A DNA stretch of 53,242 nt from Aerococcaceae bacterium DSM 111176 (lineage in GTDB: Bacteria > Bacillota > Bacilli > Lactobacillales > Aerococcaceae): the NCBI GenBank assembly GCA_015863215.1, contig JACBXN010000008.1:1-53242 (forward strand), written 5' to 3'. Of this stretch, positions 25,483-34,943 are shown one piece after another. The translations under genes and the position numbers were made by a program. The notes below the pieces were generated by a model. It ran no database searches, had not been told where the DNA came from, and was given only the letters and a program-made list of their open reading frames with translations. Numbering within the stretch: position 1 is the first letter of the stretch; every line of letters starts with the position of its first letter.

Positions 25483-26673
25483 TTAATCACGGATATATTC
25501 GAAAATACCCGCTGCTCCCATTCCGACACCGATACACATTGTAACCATACCGTATCTGCTGCCTTCACGTTTTTTCATTTCTGCGAGTAGTCGAGCTGTT
25601 AACATCGCACCGGTTGCACCCAGTGGATGTCCAAGTGAAATTGCTCCACCATTAACATTTGTTTTCTCGATATCAATACCTGTTTCGCGGATTGATGCGA
25701 TTGTTTGAGAAGCAAATGCTTCATTTAATTCAATCAAATCAATATCATCCACTGTTAAACCAGCTAAATCAAGTACCTCTGGAATTGCGTAAGCTGGCCC
25801 AATTCCCATATATTTCGGATCAACACCAACTGCTTTGAATGCTACAAAGCGCGCGATTGGCTTAACGCCTAATTCTTTTACTTTATCTCCAGACATGAGT
25901 ACAACAAATCCTGATCCATCACTTAATGGTGATGAAGATCCTGCTGTTACTGTTCCGTCTTTTTTGAAGATAGTCGGTAATTTAGCTAATGACTCCATGT
26001 TTGTCCCTGTTCTAATTAACTCATCTTTATCGAACGTTTTCTTAGTAACTACAGGTCCATTTTCGTCATATGAAACGTCGTTCACTTCAACTGGAATAAT
26101 TTCGTCATCGAATTTCCCAGCTTCTTGTGCTGCTGTTGCACGTGCATGACTTTGTACAGCGTATGCATCTTGGTCTTCACGAGAAACATTATATTTCTCA
26201 GCAACCATTTCAGCTGTTAGTCCCATTGGGTATGAAACTCCAGTATCTTCTTGTTGTAGACGCGGGTTATTTGTTGGTTCATTACCACCCATTGGAACAG
26301 CACTCATTAATTCAATACCACCAGCCACTAATACATCTGCTTGGTTAGCCATAATTTGGTTGGCTGCATGTGCGATGGTTTGTAATCCTGATGAACAATA
26401 ACGGTTCACCGTTTGACCTGGTACTTCATTTGGTAATCCAGCTAATAATGCGATTGAACGAGCAATGTTTTGCCCTTGTAATCCCTCTGGGAATGAGTTC
26501 CCAACGATTACGTCTTCTACCATGTCTAATGTAAATTCTCCACCAACACGGTCCAACACACCCTTTAATACTTGTGCTGCCACTTCGTCTGGTCTGTCAT
26601 GTGCCAATGTTCCGTTTGCTTTACCTCTACCGGCAGCTGAGCGTCCATAGGCAACAATATAAGCATCTTGCAT
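25483..26673 (-). CDS. fadA: Acetyl-CoA C-acyltransferase (thiolase, FadA-like)
   Basis: Last step of beta-oxidation: thiolytic cleavage of 3-ketoacyl-CoA to acetyl-CoA and a shortened acyl-CoA. At 396 residues it matches FadA. Nucleophile Cys93 sits in NRYCSSGLQT, the conserved GHPLGATGA His is near residue 351, and the second Cys is in MCIGVGMGAAG near 381. It lies 32 bases behind the multifunctional hydroxyacyl-CoA dehydrogenase gene in the same order as Bacillus fadN-fadA. Confidence 0.92.
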   Translation of the reverse strand: MQDAYIVAYGRSAAGRGKANGTLAHDRPDEVAAQVLKGVLDRVGGEFTLDMVEDVIVGNSFPEGLQGQNIARSIALLAGLPNEVPGQTVNRYCSSGLQTIAHAANQIMANQADVLVAGGIELMSAVPMGGNEPTNNPRLQQEDTGVSYPMGLTAEMVAEKYNVSREDQDAYAVQSHARATAAQEAGKFDDEIIPVEVNDVSYDENGPVVTKKTFDKDELIRTGTNMESLAKLPTIFKKDGTVTAGSSSPLSDGSGFVVLMSGDKVKELGVKPIARFVAFKAVGVDPKYMGIGPAYAIPEVLDLAGLTVDDIDLIELNEAFASQTIASIRETGIDIEKTNVNGGAISLGHPLGATGAMLTARLLAEMKKREGSRYGMVTMCIGVGMGAAGIFEYIRD

Positions 26674-26705
26674 ATTTTTATCTTCCCTTCTCTATCTCTA
26701 ACTGA

Positions 26706-28961
26706 CTAATTGCGTAAAGGTCTTCCCGTTTCAAGCATGTGCTTAATACGGTCTACTGTTTTTTGGTTTTTTAGTGCTTTCAAGAAACCTTCTTTTTCTA
26801 AACGTTGTAAGTAACGTTGATTGACATAGGTATTTCTTGGTAATTCACCACCTGATAGAACATGTCCGATTTCAAGGGTTAATTCATAGTCATAGTCACT
26901 AATGAAGTTACCCACACGTTTCGAGTCAAGTTCTCCTGCAACAAGCGCTTTATAATCACTACCTAGAGCGAGATATTTATAAACTGGTTGTGGGATATAA
27001 TTTGTTTGAGATAAGTATTTTGCTTTGTTTAATGCCACTTCAACACGTTTCGATGCATTCATAATGATTGTATCGCGGTCACGTAAGAAGCCTAACGTTC
27101 TCGCTTCATAAGCATTTTGTGAAACTCTTGCTGTTCCGACATTCATCAGAACTTCAGTCATTGTACTCTGTTTGTCATTGTTTCTGTGGTTTGTATGTAA
27201 TACACGGTCAGCAAATTCTGCTAATCCACCACCACTTGGAATTAAACCAACACCTACTTCAACTAATCCAACATAAGTTTCAGTTGCAGCTACAACGTAT
27301 GGTGAGTGAAGTAATAATTCCGCACCGCCACCTAATGTTTTACCTTGAACTGCTGTTACAATTGGTTTTGTTGAATATTTCATTCTTGAGAATGTTCGGT
27401 GTAATTGATCAATCATTGGACCAACTAATTCATCCACTTTATTCATTTCAACTGCTTTAAGCATGCCGTAAAGGTTGGCACCTACACTAAAGTTGTAGCC
27501 TTCTGAATAGATAACCATACTTGAGTAGTCGTTGTTTTCTAATGTATCAATCGCTTTTTCCAATTCTGTTGCGAAACCATCGGTGATGACATTATTCTTC
27601 GATTGTAATTTGAATAATAATTGATCGCCGTTAGCTACTGATAAATTCGAGTCGTCCGTATTCCAGATTTCTTCATTAATGAATTCTGAAATTGGTGTAA
27701 TATTCTCTAAAATTTCACCTTCGCCATAGAATGGTTCAGTACGGTTTTCAATCCACTCTGGCAAGCTACCTAATTCTTCCTTCATACGGTCTTTAACACG
27801 GTCAAATCCCATTAGATCCCATAATTGGAATGGTCCTTGTTTCCAGTTGAAGCCCCATACCATCGCACGGTCAATGTTTTTGTAATCTTCTGTTGCTTTC
27901 GGTACATTTACTGCGGAATAATGGAATGTATTACGCAGTGTTGTCCATAAGAACTTACCAGCTTCATCTGTTGCATTGAAGATGACATCCATATTTTCTT
28001 TGAGGTCTTTACCCAATTTAGCTAAAATTTCTAATTGTGGCGTTTCTGGTTCAACGTATTCGCCAGACTCTGGGTTAAACACTAAACGTTTTCTACCTTC
28101 TTTTTTGTAGAAGCCTTGTTTTGTTTTATTACCTAAAGCTCCAGCTTCCATTAAACGTTTAACTTGTACTGTATCTGGGAAGAATTCCACTTCCTCTGGA
28201 ACGCGTTTCATTCCACCAATTACTGCTGTTGCGATATCTAATCCTACTAGGTCAACTAAACCATATGTTCCTGTACGAGGACGACCAATGGCTTTACCAG
28301 TTAAAGCATCTACTTCAGTAATCGATAAGCCGTCATTTTCAGCACGTGCAATAATATCATTCATCGTATGTGTTCCAATACGGTTACCGACGAATGCTGG
28401 TACATCATTTGCTAATACAACACCTTTACCGAGTACATCCTCTGAAAAGGCTGTTACTTGATCGATAATTGCCTGATCTGTTTGTGAATTAGGAATTAAT
28501 TCTACTAATTTCATAATACGAGGTGGGTTGAAGAAATGCATTCCTAAGAATCTTTGACGATCCGCTGCATCAAAGGCCTCTGCAATCATTTCGATTGGGA
28601 TACCCGATGTATTTGTCGCAAAGATCGCAGTTTCTTTTGCTCCGGCTGCCACTTTTTTCCATAAGTCGTGTTTAATGTTGATATCTTCTTTAACTGCTTC
28701 AATGAAAATATCTGAATCATTGTTTTCTAAATCTTCATCAAAGTTTCCATAAGATAAGTTTGATGCAAAGTTTAGGTCAAATAGTTGAGGTCGCTTACGA
28801 TTCGTTAAAGAATCATAAGCTCCTTTTGAAATTTTATTTTTGTCGTTTTCGTCAATTACAATGTCGAGTAGTTGTACTTGTAAACCTGCGTTTACTAATA
28901 ACGCGGCAATTTGGCTACCCATTACGCCCGCACCGAGTACGGTTGCTTTTCTAATACTCAT
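26706..28961 (-). CDS. fadN: 3-Hydroxyacyl-CoA dehydrogenase/enoyl-CoA hydratase (FadN-like)
   Basis: Bifunctional beta-oxidation enzyme of 751 residues, slightly shorter than Bacillus FadN. The N-terminal Rossmann motif LGAGVMGSQIAALLVNAG (about 9-26) and GMHFFNPPRIMKLVELI near residue 140, with its catalytic His, form the NAD-dependent dehydrogenase. A dehydrogenase C-terminal domain follows (PAFVGNRIG, then TYGLVDLVGLD). The C-terminal third is crotonase-like (GYNFSVGANL, TVQGKTLGGGAELLLHSPYV). The dehydrogenase-then-hydratase order matches FadN, not E. coli FadB. It is flanked by the acyl-CoA dehydrogenase and thiolase genes. Confidence 0.93.
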   Translation of the reverse strand: MSIRKATVLGAGVMGSQIAALLVNAGLQVQLLDIVIDENDKNKISKGAYDSLTNRKRPQLFDLNFASNLSYGNFDEDLENNDSDIFIEAVKEDINIKHDLWKKVAAGAKETAIFATNTSGIPIEMIAEAFDAADRQRFLGMHFFNPPRIMKLVELIPNSQTDQAIIDQVTAFSEDVLGKGVVLANDVPAFVGNRIGTHTMNDIIARAENDGLSITEVDALTGKAIGRPRTGTYGLVDLVGLDIATAVIGGMKRVPEEVEFFPDTVQVKRLMEAGALGNKTKQGFYKKEGRKRLVFNPESGEYVEPETPQLEILAKLGKDLKENMDVIFNATDEAGKFLWTTLRNTFHYSAVNVPKATEDYKNIDRAMVWGFNWKQGPFQLWDLMGFDRVKDRMKEELGSLPEWIENRTEPFYGEGEILENITPISEFINEEIWNTDDSNLSVANGDQLLFKLQSKNNVITDGFATELEKAIDTLENNDYSSMVIYSEGYNFSVGANLYGMLKAVEMNKVDELVGPMIDQLHRTFSRMKYSTKPIVTAVQGKTLGGGAELLLHSPYVVAATETYVGLVEVGVGLIPSGGGLAEFADRVLHTNHRNNDKQSTMTEVLMNVGTARVSQNAYEARTLGFLRDRDTIIMNASKRVEVALNKAKYLSQTNYIPQPVYKYLALGSDYKALVAGELDSKRVGNFISDYDYELTLEIGHVLSGGELPRNTYVNQRYLQRLEKEGFLKALKNQKTVDRIKHMLETGRPLRN

Positions 28962-28990
28962 TCATATCTCTCCTTAGCTTGGCTATGATT

Positions 28991-30196
28991 TTATACAAAG
29001 GCTGATTTTCCAGTAATTGAACGTCCAATTACTAATGCGTTCACTTCGTGTGTTCCTTCGTAAGTGTAAACTGCTTCGGCATCTGAGAAGAAACGTGCGA
29101 TATCGTAATCGACTACAATACCGTTTCCACCTGCTAAACCACGACCCATTGCTACTGATTCACGTAAACGAAGTGAGTTCATCATTTTCGCTGTTGAAGT
29201 TGCTACTTCATCGTAGTCACCTTCCTCTTGCATACGTGCAAGTTGTGCGTTTAATGCAATTGCGTGTGTTAAGTTACCTTGCATCATTGCTAATTTCTCT
29301 TGTACTAATTGGTAATTACTAATTTCTTTACCGAATTGTTTACGTTCATTTACATATTTTGTTGTTGCGCGTAAAGCACCTGCAAGTGCACCCGTTGCCA
29401 TATATGAAACGCCAGCACGTGTTGAATATAATACCTTCGCGATATCTTTGAATCCGTTAATGTTTTGTAAGCGGTCTGCTTCCTCAACGACAACATCTTT
29501 TAATTGGATATTTGCATTTGGTACGATACGTAACGCAATTTTGTTTTGGATCACGTCCATTGTTACGCCTTCTTGATCCGGACGAACGATAAATCCTTTA
29601 GGTTTACCAGTTTCAACATCTACCGCATATACTGGGATAACGTCCGCAACAGTTGCTCCACCGATCCAACGTTTTGCACCATTTAAGATCCATTTGTCAC
29701 CGTCACGTCTAGCTGTTGTTTCTAATCCACCAGCAACGTCTGATCCGTGGTTAGGTTCAGTTAATGCGAAACATGTACGTAATTCATGTGATTGTAATTT
29801 TGGAATGTAGTGAGCTACTTGTTCTTTACTACCACCGAATAAGAATGAGTTATGTCCTAAACCTTGGTGAACACCTAGTAAAGTCACTAATGATACGTCA
29901 AATCTTGCTAATACATATGAGAAGAAGAATTGATATAAATGACTTGGCATTTTAGCGCCTTCGCGTCCTTCAAATAATAATGGGTTACTGAAGTAGTTTA
30001 ATTTACCCATATCTTCAAAGAATCCCTCTGGAACTGTCGCATCAACCCAGTGTTGGTTGATTCCTTCACGGTATTTACTCTCTAATAAGTCGTCTAATTG
30101 TTTTAAGAATTTAACTTCGCCTTCTGTTAGTTGTGAAGATACTTTTAAAATATCTTCAGGAAATAACTCTTGTAGTAATTCTGTTTTTGTTGACAT
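28991..30196 (-). CDS. Acyl-CoA dehydrogenase (glutaryl-CoA dehydrogenase-like)
   Basis: FAD-dependent enzyme of 401 residues catalysing the first oxidation of acyl-CoA to enoyl-CoA. Signatures are CFALTEPNHGSDVAGG (about 135-150), WILNGAKRWIGGA for flavin contact, RKQFGKEISNYQLVQEKLA, and the C-terminal TYEGTHEVNALVIGRSITG with the catalytic Glu. The EGTHE and GRSITG wording is closest to the glutaryl-CoA/isobutyryl-type branch, and it is not the roughly 590-residue Bacillus FadE. It starts its own transcript, with a consensus cre box in the leader. No electron-transfer flavoprotein genes lie in the window. Confidence 0.92.
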   Translation of the reverse strand: MSTKTELLQELFPEDILKVSSQLTEGEVKFLKQLDDLLESKYREGINQHWVDATVPEGFFEDMGKLNYFSNPLLFEGREGAKMPSHLYQFFFSYVLARFDVSLVTLLGVHQGLGHNSFLFGGSKEQVAHYIPKLQSHELRTCFALTEPNHGSDVAGGLETTARRDGDKWILNGAKRWIGGATVADVIPVYAVDVETGKPKGFIVRPDQEGVTMDVIQNKIALRIVPNANIQLKDVVVEEADRLQNINGFKDIAKVLYSTRAGVSYMATGALAGALRATTKYVNERKQFGKEISNYQLVQEKLAMMQGNLTHAIALNAQLARMQEEGDYDEVATSTAKMMNSLRLRESVAMGRGLAGGNGIVVDYDIARFFSDAEAVYTYEGTHEVNALVIGRSITGKSAFV

Positions 30197-30225
30197 GTTA
30201 TGTCCTCCATTTTCTGTTTAAAATT

Positions 30226-30240
30226 TGATATCGTTTACAT
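30226..30240 (-). promoter_or_regulatory. cre box, acyl-CoA dehydrogenase leader
   Basis: On the minus strand ATGTAAACGATATCA fits the catabolite-responsive consensus WTGNAANCGNWNNCW at every position. It lies about 30 bases upstream of the start codon, downstream of a possible promoter (TTGGTT ... TAAAAT), where bound CcpA would repress. Confidence 0.75.
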
Positions 30241-30312
30241 TTTATATTTTAACTTCTCAACGCTTCATTAACCAATTAGCCTTTGTAATGGTTATGATAA
30301 CTTCAACTGTTT

Positions 30313-31839
30313 CTATAATGCGTATTGATCGTGTTGTCCAATTTCCTTCGCTTTAGCATTCATTAAACGTTGCACTTCTAATGCATCTGGTTTGTTTGTA
30401 GAGTTTAATGGGATTGCATCAAGTTTAAGATATAATTTTGGTGTTTTATATCCTGCTAGATTTTCTAACATATATTTATCTAACTTCTCTTCAAAGTCTG
30501 GATCATCTTCAGTTAAAACAACAGCCGCTGATACTGATTCACCGAATTGAGGGTTATCGTAACCAACAACAATGGTTTGTCGTACTAATGGGTGTTTTGA
30601 AAGAATTGCTTCTACTTCTGATGGTAATACGTTTTCTCCACCTGTAATGATTAACTCTTTTAGACGGTTAACAATAAAGATATCGCCATCTTCATCTACT
30701 CGACCTAAGTCACCCGTTCTGAAATAACCATCGATAAATGATTTTTCGTTTGCTTCTGGATTATTGAAGTATCCAGGCATCACGTTTTTACCTTTGATGA
30801 TAATTTCTCCCACTTCACCTGCTGCAACGTCTTCATTGTTTTCATCAATTACACGGTAATCAATAAACATTAACGGACGTCCAATACTCATAGGCTTAAC
30901 TTTCGCATTTTCAGTTGGGTTAACGAATGTAACTGGCGCTTCAGTCATACCATAAGCATTTTGAAGTGTTAATCCCATTTGTTCAAATTTCGCTTGAACC
31001 GCTGGTAATGGTGCTGATCCACCTTGGATTAATAACCTTGCTTCTGAGAATTGGTCTGGTCTAAAGTTCTCAGCAACTAACATTCCATAGTACATTGTTG
31101 GAATAAACACGTTAACTGATGGTTTATAAGTTTGTTGGAATTTATTCATTTCCGCACTGTCAAAGTAACGTTGGATAATTACTTTACCACCGGCAAATAA
31201 CATTGGTAATACTAAGTCGTTATATCCTAAAACGTGGAACATTGGCGCTCCAGCGATTGTTGAGTCATTACTTGTGATTCCAACTGTGATAATTTCATTG
31301 ATCATATTGTGGTGTAAACTCTTATAAGTGAACATTACACCTTTTGGTTTACCTGTTGTTCCACTTGTAAAGATTAATGACGCTAAGTCATCATCTTCAA
31401 CTGTTACACTTTCAAATGGCTTGTGATTGCTAGGATCAACAATGGCATCATATTCTTCAGAGTCAACATTTAATGCAATGAGTTCTTGTGGAATATCTAC
31501 TAAACGCTCTAAGTGGTTTGTTCCGTAGAAAATTGTTTTAACACCTGAGTCTTCAACTACTCCTGCAATTTCTTGTGGTTTTAGGCGCCAGTTCATTGGC
31601 AGATAAACGGCTCCTAATTTAATAGCTGCAAAGAGGAAGTCGAAATTTGAGACATCATTTGGAGCGAATAAACCAACAACATCGCCTTGTCCGATTCCTT
31701 GGTCACGTAAATAATTCGCTAGGTTTTCGGCACGTATATTCATTTGTTCATAAGTCCACTCAGTTTTCTTATTCGGATCAATTACCGCAGTATTGTTTCG
31801 ATTAAAGAAGCTTCTAGTTTTTATCCAATCATAGTTCAT
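30313..31839 (-). CDS. Fatty acid--CoA ligase (AMP-forming)
   Basis: Adenylate-forming acyl-CoA synthetase of 508 residues that activates a free fatty acid with ATP and CoA. Motifs are LIFTSGTTGKPKGVMFTY (about 152-169), NAYGMTEAP near 293, YFRTGDLGRVDEDG near 370, and GGENVLPSEVEAIL. The final catalytic Lys is probably in LNSTNKPDAL. It resembles FadD/LcfB-type ligases more than acetyl-CoA synthetase. The upstream gene-free region has several cre-type palindromes. It is the entry enzyme of the beta-oxidation cluster; chain-length preference cannot be read from sequence alone. Confidence 0.9.
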   Translation of the reverse strand: MNYDWIKTRSFFNRNNTAVIDPNKKTEWTYEQMNIRAENLANYLRDQGIGQGDVVGLFAPNDVSNFDFLFAAIKLGAVYLPMNWRLKPQEIAGVVEDSGVKTIFYGTNHLERLVDIPQELIALNVDSEEYDAIVDPSNHKPFESVTVEDDDLASLIFTSGTTGKPKGVMFTYKSLHHNMINEIITVGITSNDSTIAGAPMFHVLGYNDLVLPMLFAGGKVIIQRYFDSAEMNKFQQTYKPSVNVFIPTMYYGMLVAENFRPDQFSEARLLIQGGSAPLPAVQAKFEQMGLTLQNAYGMTEAPVTFVNPTENAKVKPMSIGRPLMFIDYRVIDENNEDVAAGEVGEIIIKGKNVMPGYFNNPEANEKSFIDGYFRTGDLGRVDEDGDIFIVNRLKELIITGGENVLPSEVEAILSKHPLVRQTIVVGYDNPQFGESVSAAVVLTEDDPDFEEKLDKYMLENLAGYKTPKLYLKLDAIPLNSTNKPDALEVQRLMNAKAKEIGQHDQYAL

Positions 31840-31863
31840 ATTATATATCCTTTCTTTTACGAT

Positions 31864-31878
31864 AGTAATCGCTTACAT
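31864..31878 (-). promoter_or_regulatory. cre box upstream of fatty acid--CoA ligase
   Basis: ATGTAAGCGATTACT on the minus strand fits WTGNAANCGNWNNCW at every position, about 25 bases upstream of the ligase start. CcpA repression by preferred sugars is the expected effect. Confidence 0.78.
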
Positions 31879-31959
31879 TTTTTCTGTAAATAAAAATTAT
31901 CGTGTGATTAACAGCAACGAGAAACACGAGACTCCTTTCTTAAATTTTGTTAATTTGTT

Positions 31960-32096
31960 TTGTAACCCCTTACAAATATATCTTAACATCTTCTAGAATA
32001 TTCACAAACGAGACTATCTTATGATTATTATTAATTCAACTTATGGTACAAAAACTGCGATTTGACAATGTTTCTATTTTGTGTTAAGCGCTTACA
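31960..32096. promoter_or_regulatory. Two further cre-like palindromes
   Basis: TTGTAACCCCTTACA (31960-31974) and TGTTAAGCGCTTACA (32082-32096) each differ from the cre consensus at about one position. The 450-base gap 31840-32289 otherwise holds only the likely promoter of the ligase gene and the terminator at 32243-32282. Several sites spread over 230 bp could allow DNA looping by CcpA. Confidence 0.5.
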
Positions 32097-32242
32097 TTAA
32101 AAGACTGTTCTATTTTAAAGTTTGTGAAAAATAATTCAAATTGTGTTTTTTTATGGTGTTATAGAAGGAAATAGATTCATCTCTGTTGTATCAAAGTTGT
32201 ATGAAAGTTAATGAACTGTCTAAGAATTTTCGCATCAAAAAA

Positions 32243-32282
32243 ACTCCCACCCATTCCAAAGTAAATTGAAATGGGCGGGAGT
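32243..32282 (-). terminator. Terminator after monooxygenase-like gene
   Basis: ACTCCCACCCATT (32243-32255) pairs with 32270-32282 with one mismatch, and an A run gives the U tail on the minus strand. Confidence 0.88.
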
Positions 32283-32289
32283 ATAGTGC

Positions 32290-32622
32290 TTACTCTTTTA
32301 TAAATGCTTTATCTGATTCAGGGATGCCCTCTTCATCAGAAATGAATCGTTCTACCTTCATAGTTAGATCATATTTTTCTCGTAATTCAATAATTTCATC
32401 CATCATTGGAGACTGATGGTGAGTGTCTATGGCACTTTGTTCTGTCCAGGTATCGATGAGTAAAATTGTTTCCGCGTCTTCTAATGGAAGGAAATACTCA
32501 TATTTGAGATTACCAGGAGATTGTCGTATTCGATCAACAATGCCCTTTTCATGCATTTCTTGGGCGAATTTTTTGGCGTTACCATTCTTACCAGAATAGT
32601 AGATATTAACTGTGATAGACAT
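32290..32622 (-). CDS. Antibiotic biosynthesis monooxygenase-like (ABM) protein
   Basis: Small protein of 110 residues with the dimeric ferredoxin-like ABM fold seen in quinol monooxygenase YgiN. Features are GKNGNAKKFAQEM near residue 10, YEYFLPLEDAETILLIDTW (about 40-58) and a HHQSPMMDEII helix. I start at the ATG at 32622, where AAGGAG lies seven bases upstream; the frame extends further without a ribosome site. Activity could be quinone or heme-related oxidation, or none. It follows the CDF gene closely and may be co-transcribed. Confidence 0.8.
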   Translation of the reverse strand: MSITVNIYYSGKNGNAKKFAQEMHEKGIVDRIRQSPGNLKYEYFLPLEDAETILLIDTWTEQSAIDTHHQSPMMDEIIELREKYDLTMKVERFISDEEGIPESDKAFIKE

Positions 32623-32647
32623 ATTCTGCTCCTTTTTCATTGAATGT

Positions 32648-33817
32648 TTATAACTCTTCCAACAGATCGTGTCGGTCAACAACCATACTCACGGTATAAT
32701 TTTGTCCGATTTTCTCATGAATTTTTGTCGTTATTTTATCTGACAGCTCTTGATTAGTTTGAGTGAAATGACTAGGTACAACTAAATCAAATAAGATAGT
32801 CGGTTGTAGGTCAATCAGCTCTATTTGAAAATCATGGAAGCTTAACTCCTCATTGATTGATTTGATGATTGCTTTCACTTGTCGTTGAATTGCGGTATCC
32901 CTTTCGCTTTGAATAGCGATTGGATCCACATGACAGACTAATTCTACACCGAGTTGATTTGCAAAGTCGTCTTCAATTTGGTCGATTAATCGATGCGACT
33001 TTACAAGATTCCAGCTATCATCGATTTCAATATGAATGGTCGCAAAGGTTTGATTCGGGCCATAATTATGGACGAGAAGATCATGGTAGCCCACAATTTC
33101 ATCATACTGATCGAGCAATTCTTTCATTTGAAGTAATTCTTCGTCCGATGGCCTTGATCCTAATAAATCATCAAATGATTCAAGGATCGCTTGAATACCA
33201 CCATAGATAATCCAAAGAGATAATAAAGCACCTACATAACCATCAATATACCAACCACTGATACTCTCGATTATTGCTGAAATTAAGACTAAGATAGTGA
33301 TCCAAGTATCATTAAAACTATCTTTGGCTACACTTTCCAATGTATTAGAGTTAATGATATTCGATGCGATTTGGTAAAATCTTCCTTGAATTAATTTTGC
33401 GATAATTGAAACAACAAGTAGCACCGTAACTAAACTTGAAGCATCTATCGATGTAGGATTAAGGATTTGTTCAACAGAAGTAAGGAGAAATTGGAATCCA
33501 ACAAAAATAATGATCACCGCAATAAGTAATCCACTAATATATTCAAAACGCTCATGCCCATAAGGATGCTCCTTATCAGCTGGCTTTGCAGCTAAATGAA
33601 ATCCAAAGAGTGCTAATAATGACGAGGCTGAATCCCCTAGATTATTCATACTATCTGTAATAATAGAAACACTGCCCGATAGAATCCCAGCAAACAGTTT
33701 TATGAGAAACAATACAAAGTTCGACAGTAATCCAATCACACTCGTTGTGACACCAACGCGCGATCGACTTCCTGTACTATTAATTCTTTCTATATAATTA
33801 CTCATCCATTTATCCAA
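32648..33817 (-). CDS. Cation diffusion facilitator, probably manganese exporter
   Basis: CDF-family metal/proton antiporter of 389 residues: six membrane helices followed by a long cytoplasmic domain. Helix 2 has N58-x3-D62 (SMNNLGDSASS), next to Asp55, and helix 5 has D166-x3-D170 (AKDSFNDTW). The zinc-type members carry His in these positions; N/D-x3-D fits manganese exporters such as MntE and MneP. The likely start is the TTG at 33817, seven bases from GGGAGG; the ATG twelve bases later is too far from it. A DUF1801 and other metal-linked genes occur elsewhere, not adjacent. Confidence 0.88.
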   Translation of the reverse strand: MDKWMSNYIERINSTGSRSRVGVTTSVIGLLSNFVLFLIKLFAGILSGSVSIITDSMNNLGDSASSLLALFGFHLAAKPADKEHPYGHERFEYISGLLIAVIIIFVGFQFLLTSVEQILNPTSIDASSLVTVLLVVSIIAKLIQGRFYQIASNIINSNTLESVAKDSFNDTWITILVLISAIIESISGWYIDGYVGALLSLWIIYGGIQAILESFDDLLGSRPSDEELLQMKELLDQYDEIVGYHDLLVHNYGPNQTFATIHIEIDDSWNLVKSHRLIDQIEDDFANQLGVELVCHVDPIAIQSERDTAIQRQVKAIIKSINEELSFHDFQIELIDLQPTILFDLVVPSHFTQTNQELSDKITTKIHEKIGQNYTVSMVVDRHDLLEEL

Positions 33818-33954
33818 AGAATTTCCTCCCGATTATAAATTAAGAATGATTTTTAGTATTATGTTCTTAATTTTACCACCCTGGATATATTCAATCAAAT
33901 GTATTTAAAGGATAACCATTCTAAAAGTATGGTAGAATAATGGATTTGGCTTAA

Positions 33955-34100
33955 AAGTTGGTTGTTTACTTAATTATTCAGAAACAAGTAACAAAGTGTT
34001 AGTTGTTTGAAAATTAATACAGAAACAACCATCAAAATCTGCTGAACTGATGGTTGTTTGCGTCTAAGCTTGGTAACAACCAACGAACTGTTGGTTGTTT
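33955..34100. repeat. Tandem hairpin array B
   Basis: Right arms ending GTTGTTT fall at 33961, 34002, 34053 and 34094 (steps 41, 51, 41). The best units are AAACAACCATC/GATGGTTGTTT (34023-34033/34049-34059) and AACAACCAAC/GTTGGTTGTT (34075-34084/34090-34099). The inner three bases of both arms differ together, keeping pairing. The remainder of the 33818-34302 gap has a small CACTTC/GAAGTG hairpin near 34240 and no gene. Confidence 0.75.
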
Positions 34101-34302
34101 AGAGAGAATATTTGAAACAAATAACAAATCATAACAAACAGAATATTTGGCTAATTTAATCCTTTGAATCCGCACTATGATCGGAGTTATTCATTACTCC
34201 AGGCACCATACTTTCCACTAATCTTCCTTATATAAGCACTTCCATTGAAGTGGCTTTGTCGTTTTTGTTACACTTAAATTAAGTACTAAGGAGGAATGTA
34301 AG

Positions 34303-34818
34303 ATGGCAAAAGTTGCAACGGTGATAACTAATTGGTTTGAAGATGTTGAATTTACTTCTCCTAAAGAGGCTTTGGAGGCTGCAGGGCATGAGGTAATTAC
34401 GATTGGACTGAAGGCTGGCGAAGAAGTGGTTGGTAAGCGAGGCGAAGCGAAAGTAACAGTTGAACATAGTATTGAAGATGTGAAACCGGAAGATTATGAT
34501 GCGCTATTAATTCCAGGTGGCTATTCACCTGACAAATTGAGAGCAAATGATGATATATTAGAGTTCGTTCGCTATTTTGCCCAGAAGGAGCAGCCAATTT
34601 TCTCAATCTGCCATGCCCCTCAATTACTGGTTAACGCCGATGTAATTAGAGGGAAGGATTTAACATCGGTTAAACAAGTTCGTGTCGATGTTGAAAATGC
34701 GGGCGGTAACTTCATTGACCAAGCGGTCGTAATTGATCCAAGTGGGTTGATTTCAAGTCGTACACCAGACGATATCCCACAATTTAATGAAGCAATCGTG
34801 AACGCATTGGCTAAATAA
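34303..34818 (+). CDS. DJ-1/PfpI family protein
   Basis: Cytosolic protein of 171 residues in the PfpI/DJ-1 (type 1 glutamine amidotransferase-like) group, related to general stress and deglycase proteins such as Bacillus YfkM/YraA. The nucleophile elbow FSICHAPQLLV gives Cys103-His104, and Glu13 in FEDVEF matches the acidic partner near the N-terminus. GGYSPDKLR near residue 72 is also typical. It starts at the ATG at 34303 behind AGGAGG and is followed by a perfect terminator, so it is monocistronic. Peptidase versus deglycase activity cannot be decided. Confidence 0.92.
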   Translation: MAKVATVITNWFEDVEFTSPKEALEAAGHEVITIGLKAGEEVVGKRGEAKVTVEHSIEDVKPEDYDALLIPGGYSPDKLRANDDILEFVRYFAQKEQPIFSICHAPQLLVNADVIRGKDLTSVKQVRVDVENAGGNFIDQAVVIDPSGLISSRTPDDIPQFNEAIVNALAK

Positions 34819-34827
34819 TGATATGAC

Positions 34828-34863
34828 AAACAAGCAGAGATTTTAAATCTGCTTGTTTTTTCT
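34828..34863 (+). terminator. Terminator after DJ-1/PfpI gene
   Basis: AAACAAGCAGA (34828-34838) pairs perfectly with 34848-34858, followed by T residues. Confidence 0.9.
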
Positions 34864-34892
34864 TTATTATTTGAAAAGTATGTTTTCAATTC

Positions 34893-34930
34893 TTGGAACC
34901 CTTTACAATTATTTTTCCACGTGCTATAAT
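34893..34930 (+). promoter_or_regulatory. bgl operon promoter with overlapping cre-like box
   Basis: -35 TTTACA (34902-34907) and -10 TATAAT (34925-34930) are 17 bp apart. TTGGAACCCTTTACA (34893-34907) matches the cre consensus except for C in place of the central G and covers the -35 element, which fits CcpA repression. Confidence 0.8.
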
Positions 34931-34943
34931 TGAGCCAAAATAT

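Noticed and set aside
27068-27460. 130-codon open frame opposite the FadN-like gene
   Set aside because: Its Leu/His-rich composition is that of an antisense shadow, and the FadN-like frame is well supported.
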